The notes: generated by a model from the letters alone, not told the origin. Shown: positions 1 to 9,364, numbered from the stretch's first letter. The stretch is 64,000 nt of DNA from Pseudomonas asiatica (GCF_040214835.1 NZ_CP157874.1:4552501-4616500), one strand, 5' to 3'. Program-made: numbers and translations.

Positions 1-782
1 GCGACCAGGAACTGGAACGTACACTCGCCGCACTGTGGTGGTCGGCACTGGCCGCAGGCTTGTCCATGGGGCTGTCGCTCATGGCCATGGGCCTGTTCTA
101 CGCTCGCCTGCCGGAGGGGGACAGTGCCCAGGTGGTCGCCAGCATCGGCTACAGCGCTGGCTTCCTTGCAGTGATACTGGCGCGTCAGCAGTTGTTCACC
201 GAAAACACCCTGACCGCCGTGTTGCCGGTAATGACCGCCCCTACCCTGGCCAACTTCGGGCGCCTGCTGCGCCTTTGGGGCGTTGTACTGCTTGGCAACC
301 TCGCCGGCACCTTGCTGGTGGCCTGGGTAATGCTGGAACTGCCGATCTTCGACAGCAAGACCGACGTGGCCTTCCTGGAGGTGGGCCGCAAGGTCATGAA
401 GAACGATATCAGCCAGATGTTCGCCAAAGGCATCGTATCGGGGTGGATGATCGCCACGATGGTCTGGATGATCCCGTCGATGGAACACGCCAAGATCTGG
501 ATCATCCTGATGATCACCTACCTGATGGCCCTGGGCGACTTCACCCATATCGTGGTCGGCTCGGTCGAGGTGTCCTATCTGGTCTGGGCCGGCGATGAAA
601 CCTGGAGCAGCTTCTGGCTGGAGTTCGCGCTGCCGACACTGTCGGGCAACATCATCGGCGGCAGCTTCATCTTCGGCTTGATCAGCCATGCACAGGTGCG
701 CAGCGACAGCGGCAAACCGCCCTCACGGCTACTGAAAGAGGACCGGCCACCCTCCCCGCGCCGCAACAACGGCAACAAATGA
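1..782 (+). CDS. Formate/nitrite transporter (FNT) family membrane protein, 5' end outside window
   Basis: Partial gene; the reading frame is already open at base 3 and ends in TGA. The product is a polytopic inner-membrane protein with at least five hydrophobic stretches. The segment ARQQLFTENTLTAVLPVM matches the FNT-family re-entrant region (E/Q-LFT-x-N), in the version with extra residues seen in YfdC-like members. FNT proteins are pentameric channels for small monovalent anions such as formate or nitrite; the substrate here cannot be told. The C-terminus is a short charged, Pro/Arg-rich cytoplasmic tail. It converges on the next gene with only three bases between the stops. Confidence 0.8.
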   Translation, partial: DQELERTLAALWWSALAAGLSMGLSLMAMGLFYARLPEGDSAQVVASIGYSAGFLAVILARQQLFTENTLTAVLPVMTAPTLANFGRLLRLWGVVLLGNLAGTLLVAWVMLELPIFDSKTDVAFLEVGRKVMKNDISQMFAKGIVSGWMIATMVWMIPSMEHAKIWIILMITYLMALGDFTHIVVGSVEVSYLVWAGDETWSSFWLEFALPTLSGNIIGGSFIFGLISHAQVRSDSGKPPSRLLKEDRPPSPRRNNGNK

Positions 783-785
783 ACT

Positions 786-1877
786 TCAGCGTGCCGCCAC
801 CACGCGCTCGTTCGCCTGGCCGCGCTGACGCACAGGCCGCGGCTGCCACCAGTTCTGCCCGGCGTGCGGAGAGTCGAGGCTGACCCGCTCCCCCATCTGC
901 GGCGTGCTCAGGCGCACCTGTGCCTGGTTGGCCAACGCCAGGATGCGCTCGAACGGCTCCTGCCAGCCATGCATGGACAGGTCGAAGGTGCCGTTGTGAA
1001 TCGGCAACAGCCAGCGCCCGCGTAGATCCAGATGGGCCTGCAGGCTCTGCTCCGGCTGCATGTGCACATCGGGCCAGGCGACGTTGTAGGCCCCGGTCTC
1101 GATCAGGGTCAGGTCGAACGGCCCGAAGCGCTCGCCAATCTGCTTGAACCCATCGAAGTAGCCGGTATCGCCACTGAAGAATACCCGCACATCCTCGTCG
1201 ACGATCACCCACGACGCCCACAAGGTCCGGTTGCTGTCCAGCAGCCCACGCCCTGAAAAGTGCTGAGCCGGGGTGGCGACAAAGCGCACACCCTCGACCT
1301 CGCTTTCCTGCCACCAGTCCAGCTGCCGCACCTTTGCCGGTGCTACGCCCCAGGTCATCAGCAGGTTGCCTACGCCAAGCGGCGCCAGGAACACACTGGT
1401 GCGCGGTGCAAGTTGGCGAATCGCCTGTTCGTCAAGATGATCGAAGTGATCGTGGGACAGTACCACCGCAGCCAACGGCGGCAACTGGTCCAGCGCCAGG
1501 GGCGGCGCATGGAAGCGCAGTGGGCCGGCCCACTGCACCGGCGAGGCGCGCTCGGCGAATACCGGGTCGGTAATAAAGAAGCGCCCGCGCAGCTTGAGCA
1601 GTACCGTGGAATGGCCCAGGCGCCAAAGGCTGCGGTCGGGCGCATCGAGCACCTGCTGGCGGGTCATGGGCTGGAGGCTGACCGGGGTGGCCGGCCGGGT
1701 TTCCGGCGGTTTGCGCAGGAACAGGTACTTGAGCCCGATGCGCAGCTTCTTCAATACGCCATCCTGTGGCAACGACGCCTGATTGTGAAAGCGCCCTTCC
1801 CGCTGAGGCGCCGGCTCGCCGGCAGGGTTGGCCAAAGGGACCATCAGCAACACTCCGAGCAACAGGAAAGCCTTCAT
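786..1877 (-). CDS. Metallo-beta-lactamase-fold hydrolase, probably exported
   Basis: About 363 aa. It contains the MBL-fold zinc motif HxHxDH as SHDHFDHLD, followed by the later GDTGYFDGF and PIHNGTFDL elements that supply further metal ligands. The overall pattern (L.LGHSTVLLKL...DPVFA.RASP) resembles UlaG/NAPE-phospholipase-D-like hydrolases, so a phosphodiester or lactone substrate is possible but not shown. I chose the start at 1877 because a GGGGT Shine-Dalgarno-like run lies just upstream and the N-terminus MKAFLLLGVLLMVPLANPA then reads as a signal peptide. The frame stays open to 1943, giving a 385-aa alternative. Confidence 0.8.
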   Translation of the reverse strand: MKAFLLLGVLLMVPLANPAGEPAPQREGRFHNQASLPQDGVLKKLRIGLKYLFLRKPPETRPATPVSLQPMTRQQVLDAPDRSLWRLGHSTVLLKLRGRFFITDPVFAERASPVQWAGPLRFHAPPLALDQLPPLAAVVLSHDHFDHLDEQAIRQLAPRTSVFLAPLGVGNLLMTWGVAPAKVRQLDWWQESEVEGVRFVATPAQHFSGRGLLDSNRTLWASWVIVDEDVRVFFSGDTGYFDGFKQIGERFGPFDLTLIETGAYNVAWPDVHMQPEQSLQAHLDLRGRWLLPIHNGTFDLSMHGWQEPFERILALANQAQVRLSTPQMGERVSLDSPHAGQNWWQPRPVRQRGQANERVVAAR

Positions 1878-1998
1878 GTTACCCCACAGTGATCGGATCA
1901 ACCGTGAATTGGCTTGTAAGGTCATTTTTCGTCGATGAAACACTGTTCAACAATATTCATGCGAGTTATGCGATAAACGGTGCTTCAGCAGAAGAACG

Positions 1999-3081
1999 AT
2001 GACCAAGATGGATAAACGCAGCGGCAAAGGCCTTTCATTCGCCAAACGCATCTACCTGCCGCGGGTCATCGGCCTGGGGATCGGCCTGTTCAGCGTCATG
2101 GCCGCCATGGCGCCGCTGTCACCGCCCACCTGGGCATGGCTGCTGGTACTGTTCAACGGCCTGGTATGGCCGCATGTGGCCTACCTGTGGGCCGCCCGTT
2201 CAGCAATGCCCTACCAGGCAGAACAGCGCAACCTGGTGCTGGACTCCCTGATGGGTGGGTTCTGGACCGCCGCCATGCATTTCAATCCATTGCCCAGCGT
2301 GACCGTGCTGTCGATGATGACCATGAACAACGTCGCCGCCGGCGGCAAGCGCATGGTCGTTCGCGGGGTGCTGGCCCAGCTGGCGGGCATGCTCGTCGCG
2401 ATCCTGCTGCTGGGCCCCGGCCTGCAACTGAATGCGACGCCCCTGCAGGTCTATGCCTGCCTGCCGATGTTGACCCTCTACCCGCTGGCGCTGGGCTGGG
2501 TCTGCTACCAGTTGGCGATCAAGCTGGCCGACCACAAGCGCCGGCTGAGCACCCTGAGCCTTACCGACAGCCTGACCGGTCTGCTCAACCACGGCGCCTG
2601 GAAAGACCTGCTGCTGCTGAAGTTCCAGGCTTGCCAGCAGCAACAGGGGCACGCGGTGATTGCCCTGATCGACATCGACCACTTCAAGACCATCAACGAC
2701 ACCTTCGGCCACGTGGTCGGCGACTGTGTGCTGCGCCAGCTCGGCGCCGAGCTGCGGCGCAATCTGCGCGAAGGCGACCAGGCCGGGCGTTACGGTGGTG
2801 ACGAATTCTGCGTGATCCTGCCGGACACCAGCGAGGCCCAAGCCTGCCAGGCCATGGAGCGCCTGCGCGAGCAGGTCGCCAGCTACCGTAACCCGCAGTT
2901 GCCGCACCTGCGCATCAGCCTGAGCATCGGCCTTTCGGCATTCGAGGCCGACCTGGAGTCACCCGAACACTGGCTCGAACAGGCGGACAAGGCGCTGTAC
3001 ACCGCCAAGCATGCCGGACGCGACCAGGTCAATTTTGCCCACAGAGACGCTGCGGCGCTCAGGCTGGCCTATCCTGATTGA
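1999..3081 (+). CDS. MASE2-domain diguanylate cyclase (AdrA/DgcC-like)
   Basis: 360 aa. Residues about 15-175 are hydrophobic and begin RIYLPRVIGLGIGL, typical of the MASE2 membrane sensor. Residues about 190-350 form a GGDEF domain with intact signature G266-G-D-E-F270, so it should make cyclic di-GMP from two GTP. An RxxD inhibitory site (R257-D260) lies five residues before the signature, predicting product feedback inhibition. No EAL domain is present. The layout equals that of E. coli DgcC (AdrA), which controls cellulose and biofilm, but the target here is unknown. An ATG nine bases downstream is an alternative start. A second cyclic-di-GMP gene follows after 51 bp and may be co-transcribed. 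Confidence 0.9.
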   Translation: MTKMDKRSGKGLSFAKRIYLPRVIGLGIGLFSVMAAMAPLSPPTWAWLLVLFNGLVWPHVAYLWAARSAMPYQAEQRNLVLDSLMGGFWTAAMHFNPLPSVTVLSMMTMNNVAAGGKRMVVRGVLAQLAGMLVAILLLGPGLQLNATPLQVYACLPMLTLYPLALGWVCYQLAIKLADHKRRLSTLSLTDSLTGLLNHGAWKDLLLLKFQACQQQQGHAVIALIDIDHFKTINDTFGHVVGDCVLRQLGAELRRNLREGDQAGRYGGDEFCVILPDTSEAQACQAMERLREQVASYRNPQLPHLRISLSIGLSAFEADLESPEHWLEQADKALYTAKHAGRDQVNFAHRDAAALRLAYPD

Positions 3082-3132
3082 ACCTCCTTCCTGACCAACT
3101 GGCGGGAGGCTGCCTGAAGGAGCCGCTCGCGC

Positions 3133-5718
3133 ATGGCCAGGACCGCCAACCTTCCACCCGCCAGCCCCACACCACACTTCCAGGTGCGTCGCCTGATTGC
3201 CGGCTTCAGCGCAGTTTTCGGTCTGGCCTGCCTGATCATCCTCGGCGCCCTGTTCAATATCGCGGGTACTCTTGACCATCAGGAACGCCAGCGCAGTGCC
3301 TCGCAGGCAACCAAGGCGCTGGAGCAACGGCTGCTCGCCTCGCGCCAGTTCCTGTCCAGCTATGCCGTGTGGGATGCTGCCTTCGAACACCTGGCGGGCC
3401 AGGCCGACTGGAAATGGGCCTACGAAGAAAAGAACGTGGGCGAGTCGCTGTACAGCGCCAGCGGCTATGAAGGGGTGTTCGTGGTGGAGGACGCTCGCAC
3501 CACCTACGGTTTGTTCAAAGGCCAGCCTACCCAGGCAGCGGCCAATACCTATATTGATGCAGCGCTGCAGCCAATCATCGACCAGGCTCGGGCGGCGGCC
3601 ATCCCACGTGAACAGATCACCCGTTTCGTCCTGTTCAACGGTTGGCCGGCAGTGCTCAGTGCCGCGGCGGTGCGCCCGGACCGGGATGTCACCGATAGTG
3701 AGGTGCGCCAGGCGCCGGTGATGCTGTTCGTCGACCAGCTCACCGAGGAAAAGCTGGCACAGCTGAGCAGCGGTGCCGGCCTGACCGGCATGCATGTGGA
3801 AAACGATGATGTGCGGGAGCACGGGCACCTGCGCATCGACCTCGGCGATACCGGCTACCACCTGTCCTGGAGCAGCCCGCTGCCAGGACACCAGTTGCTG
3901 CGTGCAGTGTTGCCGCCGCTGGCGGGTGCCTTGCTGATACTCGGCCTGGTCATGCTGTACCTGTTCCGCCATGCCTTGCGCAGTTCGCGGGCGATCGACC
4001 TCACGCTCGCCGATCTGCAGCAGAGCAACCAGGCCCTGGAGGCCAGCGAGCAGCGTTTTCGCGCGGTGGCCGAGTCGGCCTCCGACTGGATCTGGGAAAC
4101 CGATCGGCAACAACGCCTGACCTACCTTTCGCAACGCTTCGTCAATGTCACCGGCTACCCGGTGGACGACTGGCTCGGCCACCCGCTCAACCAGTTGCTG
4201 GCCTGCGATACCACGCCGCTCTCGCCGTGGCTGGATGCCCTGGCCGCGGCCGACCCGCAACAACTGGCCAACCTGCGCTGCACCTACCGCGACCAGAATG
4301 GCCAGAACCGCTACTGCCGGATATCGGCCCGCGCCATCTGGTACGACGGCAAGCCCGTCGGTTTTCGCGGCACCGCCAGCGACATCACCGACGAAGTCGA
4401 CGCTCATGCGCGCATCCAGCACCTGTCGCTGCACGACCCGCTGACCGGGCTGGCCAACCGCAACAAGCTCGCCCGGCACCTCGAGCAGGCCTTGTTGCGC
4501 GGCAGTGATTCGCCGCCACTGACCTTGCTGCTGCTGGACCTGGACAACTTCAAGCCGATCAACGACTCCCTCGGCCATGCCGCCGGTGACGCCGTACTGC
4601 AGGAGGTAGCAACACGCCTGCGCGACAGCACCCGCGATGGCGACCTGGTCGCGCGCCTGGGCGGCGACGAGTTCCTCCTGGTGCTTGGCGGCATGGACAA
4701 CCGCAGCGAGATCGACCGCTTCTGTGCGCGCCTGATCAGCCTGCTGCAACAACCGATCATCTTCGATAACCAGCCCCTGCACGTTGGCGCCAGTATCGGT
4801 GTCGCCCAGACCCGTACCCAAGGCTTCGATGCCGGCGAGCTGATCCGCTGCGCCGATATCGCCCTGTACCAGGCCAAGGCCGACGGCAAGTGCACCTGGC
4901 GCTATTTCGCTGCCGAAATGAACCAGCAGATCCAGTACCGCCGCCAACTGGAGAACGACATGCGGCGGGCCCTGCGCAACCAGGAATTCGAGCTGCACTA
5001 CCAGCCGCGCTATCGCCTCAGCGACCTGCGCATCGTCGCGGTCGAGGCTTTGCTGCGCTGGCAGCATCCGCAGGAGGGGTTGCTGGGGCCGGACACCTTC
5101 ATTCCGTTGGCCGAACAGAGTGACATCATTGTTGCGCTGGGCCGCTGGGTGCTGCGCGAAGCCTGCCGCACCGCCCATGACTGGCCCGCCGATGTACTGG
5201 TTTCCGTGAACCTGTCACCGGCGCAGTTCCTGCGCAGCGATGTGGTGGCCGATGTACGCGAGATCCTGCTGGAAACCGCCTTCCCTGCCCAGCGCCTGGA
5301 GCTGGAAATTACCGAGAACGTGATGCTCAATGACATCGAAGGCGCGCTGGGCACCATGCTGTCGCTCAAGGAGCTGGGGGTGCGCCTGAACATGGACGAC
5401 TTCGGCACCGGCTACTCGTCGTTGGGCTACCTGCGCACCTACCCGTTCGACAGCATCAAGATCGACAAACGCTTCATCGGCGGGCTGAACAACACCGCTG
5501 GCAGCGACCGCGCCGTGGTCCAGGCCATCATCAACCTGGGCGAAGCGATGGGGCTGACGGTGACGGCCGAAGGGGTGGAAAGCGAGCAGCAGCTCAGGGC
5601 ATTGCAGAAGGACCGTTGCCATGAAGTGCAGGGCTATTACCTGAGCAGGCCGCTGGACAGTGCGGGGCTCGAGGCGTTGTTGCAGCAGGCATCCCAGCGT
5701 TCGGCGCCCTACCTGTAG
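3133..5718 (+). CDS. CHASE4-PAS-GGDEF-EAL cyclic-di-GMP signalling protein
   Basis: 861 aa. A transmembrane helix at about 20-45 and another at about 258-276 bracket a periplasmic CHASE4-type sensor (YAVWDAAFEHL is characteristic). A PAS domain follows at about 300-425, then GGDEF (G510-G-D-E-F514, with an RxxD I-site at R501-D504), then EAL (E638-A-L640, DDFGTG at 755-760, KIDKRFI). Both catalytic motifs look intact, so it could be bifunctional; many such proteins act mainly as phosphodiesterases with the GGDEF part regulatory. AAGGAG lies about a dozen bases upstream of the start. The ligand of the periplasmic domain is unknown. Confidence 0.92.
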   Translation: MARTANLPPASPTPHFQVRRLIAGFSAVFGLACLIILGALFNIAGTLDHQERQRSASQATKALEQRLLASRQFLSSYAVWDAAFEHLAGQADWKWAYEEKNVGESLYSASGYEGVFVVEDARTTYGLFKGQPTQAAANTYIDAALQPIIDQARAAAIPREQITRFVLFNGWPAVLSAAAVRPDRDVTDSEVRQAPVMLFVDQLTEEKLAQLSSGAGLTGMHVENDDVREHGHLRIDLGDTGYHLSWSSPLPGHQLLRAVLPPLAGALLILGLVMLYLFRHALRSSRAIDLTLADLQQSNQALEASEQRFRAVAESASDWIWETDRQQRLTYLSQRFVNVTGYPVDDWLGHPLNQLLACDTTPLSPWLDALAAADPQQLANLRCTYRDQNGQNRYCRISARAIWYDGKPVGFRGTASDITDEVDAHARIQHLSLHDPLTGLANRNKLARHLEQALLRGSDSPPLTLLLLDLDNFKPINDSLGHAAGDAVLQEVATRLRDSTRDGDLVARLGGDEFLLVLGGMDNRSEIDRFCARLISLLQQPIIFDNQPLHVGASIGVAQTRTQGFDAGELIRCADIALYQAKADGKCTWRYFAAEMNQQIQYRRQLENDMRRALRNQEFELHYQPRYRLSDLRIVAVEALLRWQHPQEGLLGPDTFIPLAEQSDIIVALGRWVLREACRTAHDWPADVLVSVNLSPAQFLRSDVVADVREILLETAFPAQRLELEITENVMLNDIEGALGTMLSLKELGVRLNMDDFGTGYSSLGYLRTYPFDSIKIDKRFIGGLNNTAGSDRAVVQAIINLGEAMGLTVTAEGVESEQQLRALQKDRCHEVQGYYLSRPLDSAGLEALLQQASQRSAPYL

Positions 5719-5762
5719 CGCGCGGACGTAACTGTCTTGTCCAGGTTTGATACTTGCACATC

Positions 5763-5852
5763 CCCTGTGGGAGCGGGTTCACCCGCGAAGAATGCAACTC
5801 GGTATATGGCACCGGCTTCGCCGGTGTTCGCGGGTGAACCCGCTCCCACAGT
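5763..5852. repeat. Inverted REP pair (CCCGCTCCCACAG class)
   Basis: Two copies of the Pseudomonas-type REP unit face each other: CTGTGGGAGCGGGTTCACCC at the left and its complement at the right, separated by about 35 bases. They can fold into a long hairpin between converging genes. The central arm here reads TTCACCCGCG rather than the commoner TTTACCCGCG. Confidence 0.85.
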
Positions 5853-5897
5853 GATGGTGCAGGTTTTCGGTATTCGAGCGAGGCAGTTACTCCGCTA

Positions 5898-6233
5898 TTA
5901 CAGAGCGGAATTCCGCTGCAAGCTGCGCTCTGCCACGATTTCCGGCAGGTCGCGCCGGCGCAGGTAGGTGCGCAGCGGTTCACCGATGTTCAAACGGTCA
6001 TCCACATGCTGCTCCAGCAACAGCGCCAGCCGTTCGCGGCACAGGGCCATGCGCTGCCCTTGCTCGGGCCGCCAGACAAACTCGTTGCAGGGCGTGATGC
6101 TGGCGTCGGCCACGTCCATGCCGAACGAATCTTCGGAAAAACGCACGATGTGCACACCGCGCTTGCCATGAAAACCGACGAAGCCCTTGAGCTGGTCGGC
6201 AGCGTTGCAGATGTCTTGGGAAGTGATGGCCAT
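5898..6233 (-). CDS. Small conserved hypothetical protein
   Basis: 111 aa, starting MAITSQDICNAADQL. I placed the start at 6233 because GAGG stands eight bases upstream; the frame extends to a TTG at 6248, which overlaps that ribosome binding site. No signal peptide or membrane helix is visible. The N-terminal half carries FVGFHGKRGVHIVRF, which alternates like a beta sheet, and the C-terminal half is Arg-rich and probably helical. I do not recognise the family and cannot name a function. It ends next to a REP pair and its upstream neighbour is the LysR-type gene on the same strand, 122 bp away. Confidence 0.65.
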   Translation of the reverse strand: MAITSQDICNAADQLKGFVGFHGKRGVHIVRFSEDSFGMDVADASITPCNEFVWRPEQGQRMALCRERLALLLEQHVDDRLNIGEPLRTYLRRRDLPEIVAERSLQRNSAL

Positions 6234-6355
6234 GACGTAACCTCGCAATGAAATCGGAAGATACGCACGCCAGGCGGGGGTGGTTGCCTCTGCCGGGCAA
6301 CTCGTGACTGGCAGCCTAACGCAGGCCGTCGCACAGGCGCCACGCTTTTCATCAA

Positions 6356-7264
6356 TCAGCGGCCACCGTCAACCTGCGAATGCAGCACCTCGCCCAGCCA
6401 CTGCATGAAGGCCTGCACCCGGCGTGGCACGTGCCGTTGCCGGGCATACAGCAGTGACACGGGCATGGCCGGGGCCTGCCAGCCTTCCAGTACCGAAACC
6501 AGCTCACCGCGCTGCAGGTGCTCGGCCACGCCCACCGCCGGCACCTGGATCAACCCCAGCCCGGCCAGGCAGGCCGCCGAGTAGGCCTCGGCATTGTTGA
6601 CCGTGACCACTCCGGCCATGGCCTGGAAGTGCAGTTCACCGCCCTGCAGGTATTCGAAACCGGCACTGCGCCCCCCAAGGGTGCGCACGTAATGCACCAG
6701 GTGGTGCTCGGCCAGGTCCTGCAGCGTGCGCGGCACGCCACGGCGGGCCAGGTAGGCAGGGCTGGCACAGTTGCGCATGCTCAGTTGCCCGACCGGGCGC
6801 GCCACCACGTCCAGGTCATGCAGGGCACCAATGCGCATCACACAATCGAAGCCTTCACGCAGCAGGTCGACCTGGCGGTCGGTGCAACTGAGCTCCACCT
6901 CCAGGCGCGGGAAGCGCTGCAGAAACTGCGGCAGCGCCGGGATGATGACCCGGCGGGCCATCATGGTCGGCAGGTCGACCCGCAGGCGCCCGGCCAGCTC
7001 GGCGTCGTCGGCGCAGAACAGGCTCTCGATCTCGTCCATGCCCGACAGCAGGTCCTTGCTGCGCTCGTACAGCAAGGCGCCATCCTGGGTTGCCTGCACC
7101 CGGCGGGTGGTGCGGTTGAACAGCTGCGTACCCAGCAAACGCTCCAGCGCCCTGACCTGCTCCGACACGGTCGAACGGGGCAGCCCCAGGCTCTCGGCAG
7201 CCAGGGTGAAACTGCTGACCTCGCTCACGCGCACAAAGGTGCGCAACAACTCCAGCTTGTTCAC
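6356..7264 (-). CDS. LysR-family transcriptional regulator
   Basis: 302 aa with the classic LysR N-terminal winged helix-turn-helix (LLRTFVRVSEVSSFTLAAES, then STVSEQVRALERLLG) and the family hallmark TQLFNRTTRRVQATQDG. The rest is the periplasmic-binding-protein-like effector domain. The start is GTG, with GAGG six bases upstream. It is divergent from a short-chain dehydrogenase, 111 bp apart, the usual arrangement for a LysR protein that controls its neighbour; the effector is unknown. Confidence 0.92.
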   Translation of the reverse strand: MNKLELLRTFVRVSEVSSFTLAAESLGLPRSTVSEQVRALERLLGTQLFNRTTRRVQATQDGALLYERSKDLLSGMDEIESLFCADDAELAGRLRVDLPTMMARRVIIPALPQFLQRFPRLEVELSCTDRQVDLLREGFDCVMRIGALHDLDVVARPVGQLSMRNCASPAYLARRGVPRTLQDLAEHHLVHYVRTLGGRSAGFEYLQGGELHFQAMAGVVTVNNAEAYSAACLAGLGLIQVPAVGVAEHLQRGELVSVLEGWQAPAMPVSLLYARQRHVPRRVQAFMQWLGEVLHSQVDGGR

Positions 7265-7280
7265 TTGAACCTCGTCTATC

Positions 7281-7315
7281 CGGTTTTACCGAACAGTATT
7301 TCCATATTTGCTGGA
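7281..7315. promoter_or_regulatory. Possible LysR operator region in divergent promoter
   Basis: In the 111-bp gap between the LysR gene and the dehydrogenase there are two small dyads: CGGTTTTACCG (7281-7291) and TCCA-N7-TGGA (7301-7315). Spaced dyads of this sort are typical LysR contact sites, but neither fits T-N11-A exactly, so the assignment is tentative. Confidence 0.35.
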
Positions 7316-7375
7316 TTTAACAGCACAACACCGACCAATAACCTGTGCTCATCAGCCCACCATGAGGTTTTCACC

Positions 7376-8134
7376 ATGACCCGCAAGATTGCCCTGATCA
7401 CTGGCGCCAGCCGCGGCCTGGGCCGCAACACTGCCGAACACCTGGCCGCACGCGGCATCAATGTCATCGGCACCTACCACAGCAAGGCCGAGGAAGCCCA
7501 GGCCGTGGCCGTGCGGCTGGAGCAGGCCGGGGTCAAGGCCGCCATGTTGCAACTGGACGTCAGCGACAGCGCCAGCTTTGCCGGCTTCGCCCAACGCCTG
7601 GGGGCAACCTTGCAGCAACACTTCGGTCGCGAGCGTTTCGACTTTCTGGTGAACAATGCCGGGATCGGCTTGAACGTGCCATACACCGAAACCAGCGAGG
7701 CGCAGTTCGACCAGTTGCTGAATATCCAGCTGAAAGGACCGTTCTTCCTCACCCAGCGCCTGCTGCCGCTGCTGGTCGACAATGGCCGCATCGTCAACAT
7801 TTCCACTGGCCTGGCGCGCTTTGCGCTGCCGGGGTATGCCACCTATGCCGCGATGAAGGGGGCGATGGAGGTGCTGACCCGCTACCAGGCCAAGGAACTG
7901 GGCGCGCGTGGTATTCGCGTGAACATTCTGGCGCCGGGGGCGATCGAGACGGACTTTGGCGGCGGCGTGGTGCGGGACAACCGCCAGGTGAATGAATACA
8001 TTGCCGGCAACACGGCGCTGGGGCGGGTGGGCTTGCCGGATGATATCGGGGCAGCGATTGCGCTGTTGCTCGAAGATGGCAATGGCTGGATCAACGGGCA
8101 ACGGCTGGAGGTTTCAGGCGGGATGTTCCTCTGA
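7376..8134 (+). CDS. Short-chain dehydrogenase/reductase (SDR)
   Basis: 252 aa, classical SDR. The N-terminal Rossmann motif is ITGASRGLG, followed by the NNAG motif. Catalytic Ser143 (NISTGLARF) and Y157-xxx-K161 (YAAMK) are present, and the C-terminal WINGQRLEVSGGM is typical. It should oxidise or reduce a small alcohol or carbonyl with NAD(P)(H); the residue pattern does not reveal the substrate. I chose ATG 7376 because GAGG lies upstream and the fold starts there, although the frame is open far upstream. Divergent from the LysR regulator, which probably controls it. Confidence 0.9.
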   Translation: MTRKIALITGASRGLGRNTAEHLAARGINVIGTYHSKAEEAQAVAVRLEQAGVKAAMLQLDVSDSASFAGFAQRLGATLQQHFGRERFDFLVNNAGIGLNVPYTETSEAQFDQLLNIQLKGPFFLTQRLLPLLVDNGRIVNISTGLARFALPGYATYAAMKGAMEVLTRYQAKELGARGIRVNILAPGAIETDFGGGVVRDNRQVNEYIAGNTALGRVGLPDDIGAAIALLLEDGNGWINGQRLEVSGGMFL

Positions 8135-8146
8135 AATCGAGAATCT

Positions 8147-8268
8147 GGGGCCGCTTTGCGGCCCATCGCGACGCAAGGCCGCTCCTACAAGAATACGCAA
8201 TCGCACGGGGAATACGCGATCGCCTGTAGGAGCGGCCTTGTGTCGCGATGGGCTGCTCAGCAGCCCCC
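8147..8268. repeat. Inverted REP pair (CCGCTCCTACA class)
   Basis: Left arm GCCCATCGCGACGCAAGGCC continues into GCTCCTACA; the right arm is its complement through TGTCGCGATGGGC. Flanking GC-rich arms (GGGGCCGCTTTGCGGCCC at the left) extend the hairpin. It lies between the converging SDR and HlyD genes. Confidence 0.85.
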
Positions 8269-8275
8269 TTGGCCC

Positions 8276-9145
8276 TCACGGCTGATTCTGCTCCTCATGC
8301 ACCTGCACACTGGCCGTCATCCCCGCACTCAGGGTCACGCCCTCCGGCACCTGGTCCAGGCGAATCCTCACCGGTATCCGCTGCGCCAGGCGCACCCAGT
8401 TGAAGGTCGGTTCAACCTCCGGCAGCAACTGGCTGTCGGGGTTGCTGTTGCGGTCGGTGATACCGCGGCTGATGCTCTCTACATGCCCTTGCATCGGCTC
8501 GCCTGCGCCCATCAGCCAGACCTTCACCGCATCCCCCACACGAATGCGCGGCAGCTTGGTTTCCTCGAAGTAGGCCTGGATATAGAAGGTTGAATCGTCC
8601 ACCAGGGCCATCACCGATTCCCCGGTGTTCACATAGTTGCCCTCGGCCAGGCGCAGGTTGGTGATATGCCCGCTGCGCGGTGCCCGCACTTCACTGCGCG
8701 CCAGGTTGATTCTGGCAACCTGCAACTGTGCCTCGGCCTCATGCAGCTCACCACGGGCGATGGCCGCATTGATCTGGGCGTTTTCCCGCAATTCGGCACT
8801 TATCGCCTCCGGCCCAAGGGCGGTACGCCGGGCCGCTTCACGCTCGCGCAGGCGCAGTTGCTGACTGCGGGTCTCGGTCACCGCGCTGGCCTGGTCGAAG
8901 GCCGCCTGGAAGCGTTCGCGGTCGATGCTCATCAGCAGGTCGCCGGCCTTGACCTGCTGGTTGTCACGGGCCTTCAGCTCGCGCACCCAGCCGGACACAT
9001 CAGGGGCGATCACCACCACATCGGCGCGCACACGGGCATCGCGGGTCCAGGGGGTGAGCATGTAGTACTGCCACAGCTGATAGCCGGCGAACACGGCAAG
9101 GGCCACTACACACAAGGTGACCAGGGTACGTACGGCCGCACGCAT
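8276..9145 (-). CDS. HlyD-family efflux adaptor (AaeA/EmrA-like)
   Basis: 289 aa. One N-terminal transmembrane anchor (residues about 6-25) is followed by a periplasmic membrane-fusion domain: a lipoyl half-motif (VVVIAPDVSGWV), a helical hairpin (about 85-140) and a beta-barrel region. It would link the inner-membrane FUSC pump of this operon to an outer-membrane channel. The order FUSC, DUF1656, HlyD matches aaeB/aaeX/aaeA of aromatic acid efflux systems. GGAG sits seven bases before the ATG. It is the last gene of the operon, 12 bp after the DUF1656 stop. Confidence 0.9.
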   Translation of the reverse strand: MRAAVRTLVTLCVVALAVFAGYQLWQYYMLTPWTRDARVRADVVVIAPDVSGWVRELKARDNQQVKAGDLLMSIDRERFQAAFDQASAVTETRSQQLRLREREAARRTALGPEAISAELRENAQINAAIARGELHEAEAQLQVARINLARSEVRAPRSGHITNLRLAEGNYVNTGESVMALVDDSTFYIQAYFEETKLPRIRVGDAVKVWLMGAGEPMQGHVESISRGITDRNSNPDSQLLPEVEPTFNWVRLAQRIPVRIRLDQVPEGVTLSAGMTASVQVHEEQNQP

Positions 9146-9157
9146 CGAAACACTCCT

Positions 9158-9364
9158 TTATAAAGCTCCCAGCAGTCGCACCACCAGGAACAGCACACAA
9201 ACGAACAACGCCGCGTCGAACAGCGCTTCATGCCAGATCCAGCGCCCCAACGGCGTGGCCTGCACCAGCAGACGCAACAACCCGGTAAGCACCAGCGCCA
9301 GCAACACATAAACAAGGAAGGGGCTGAACAGCACGCCGCCCACTTCCCACTCACGCAACCCCAT
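9158..9364 (-). CDS. DUF1656 small membrane protein (AaeX-like)
   Basis: 68 aa with two hydrophobic helices. It begins MGLREWEVGGVLFSPF, and the E-x-x-x-G-V-x-x-x-P-F pattern is the DUF1656/AaeX signature. Such proteins are nearly always encoded between a FUSC-type pump and its HlyD adaptor, as here, and are thought to be accessory components of the pump; the precise role is unknown. The start overlaps the end of the FUSC gene by 14 bases, suggesting translational coupling. Confidence 0.85.
   Translation of the reverse strand: MGLREWEVGGVLFSPFLVYVLLALVLTGLLRLLVQATPLGRWIWHEALFDAALFVCVLFLVVRLLGAL

Noticed and set aside
2959..5178. 739-aa minus-strand frame opposite the two cyclic-di-GMP genes
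   Set aside because: It is the antisense shadow of high-GC coding DNA; the plus-strand frames carry clear MASE2, GGDEF and EAL motifs, whereas this frame matches no family.
6518..7375. Extended N-terminus of the SDR frame (open from 6518)
   Set aside because: The upstream part is the shadow of the LysR gene; the Rossmann fold begins at ATG 7376, which has GAGG upstream.
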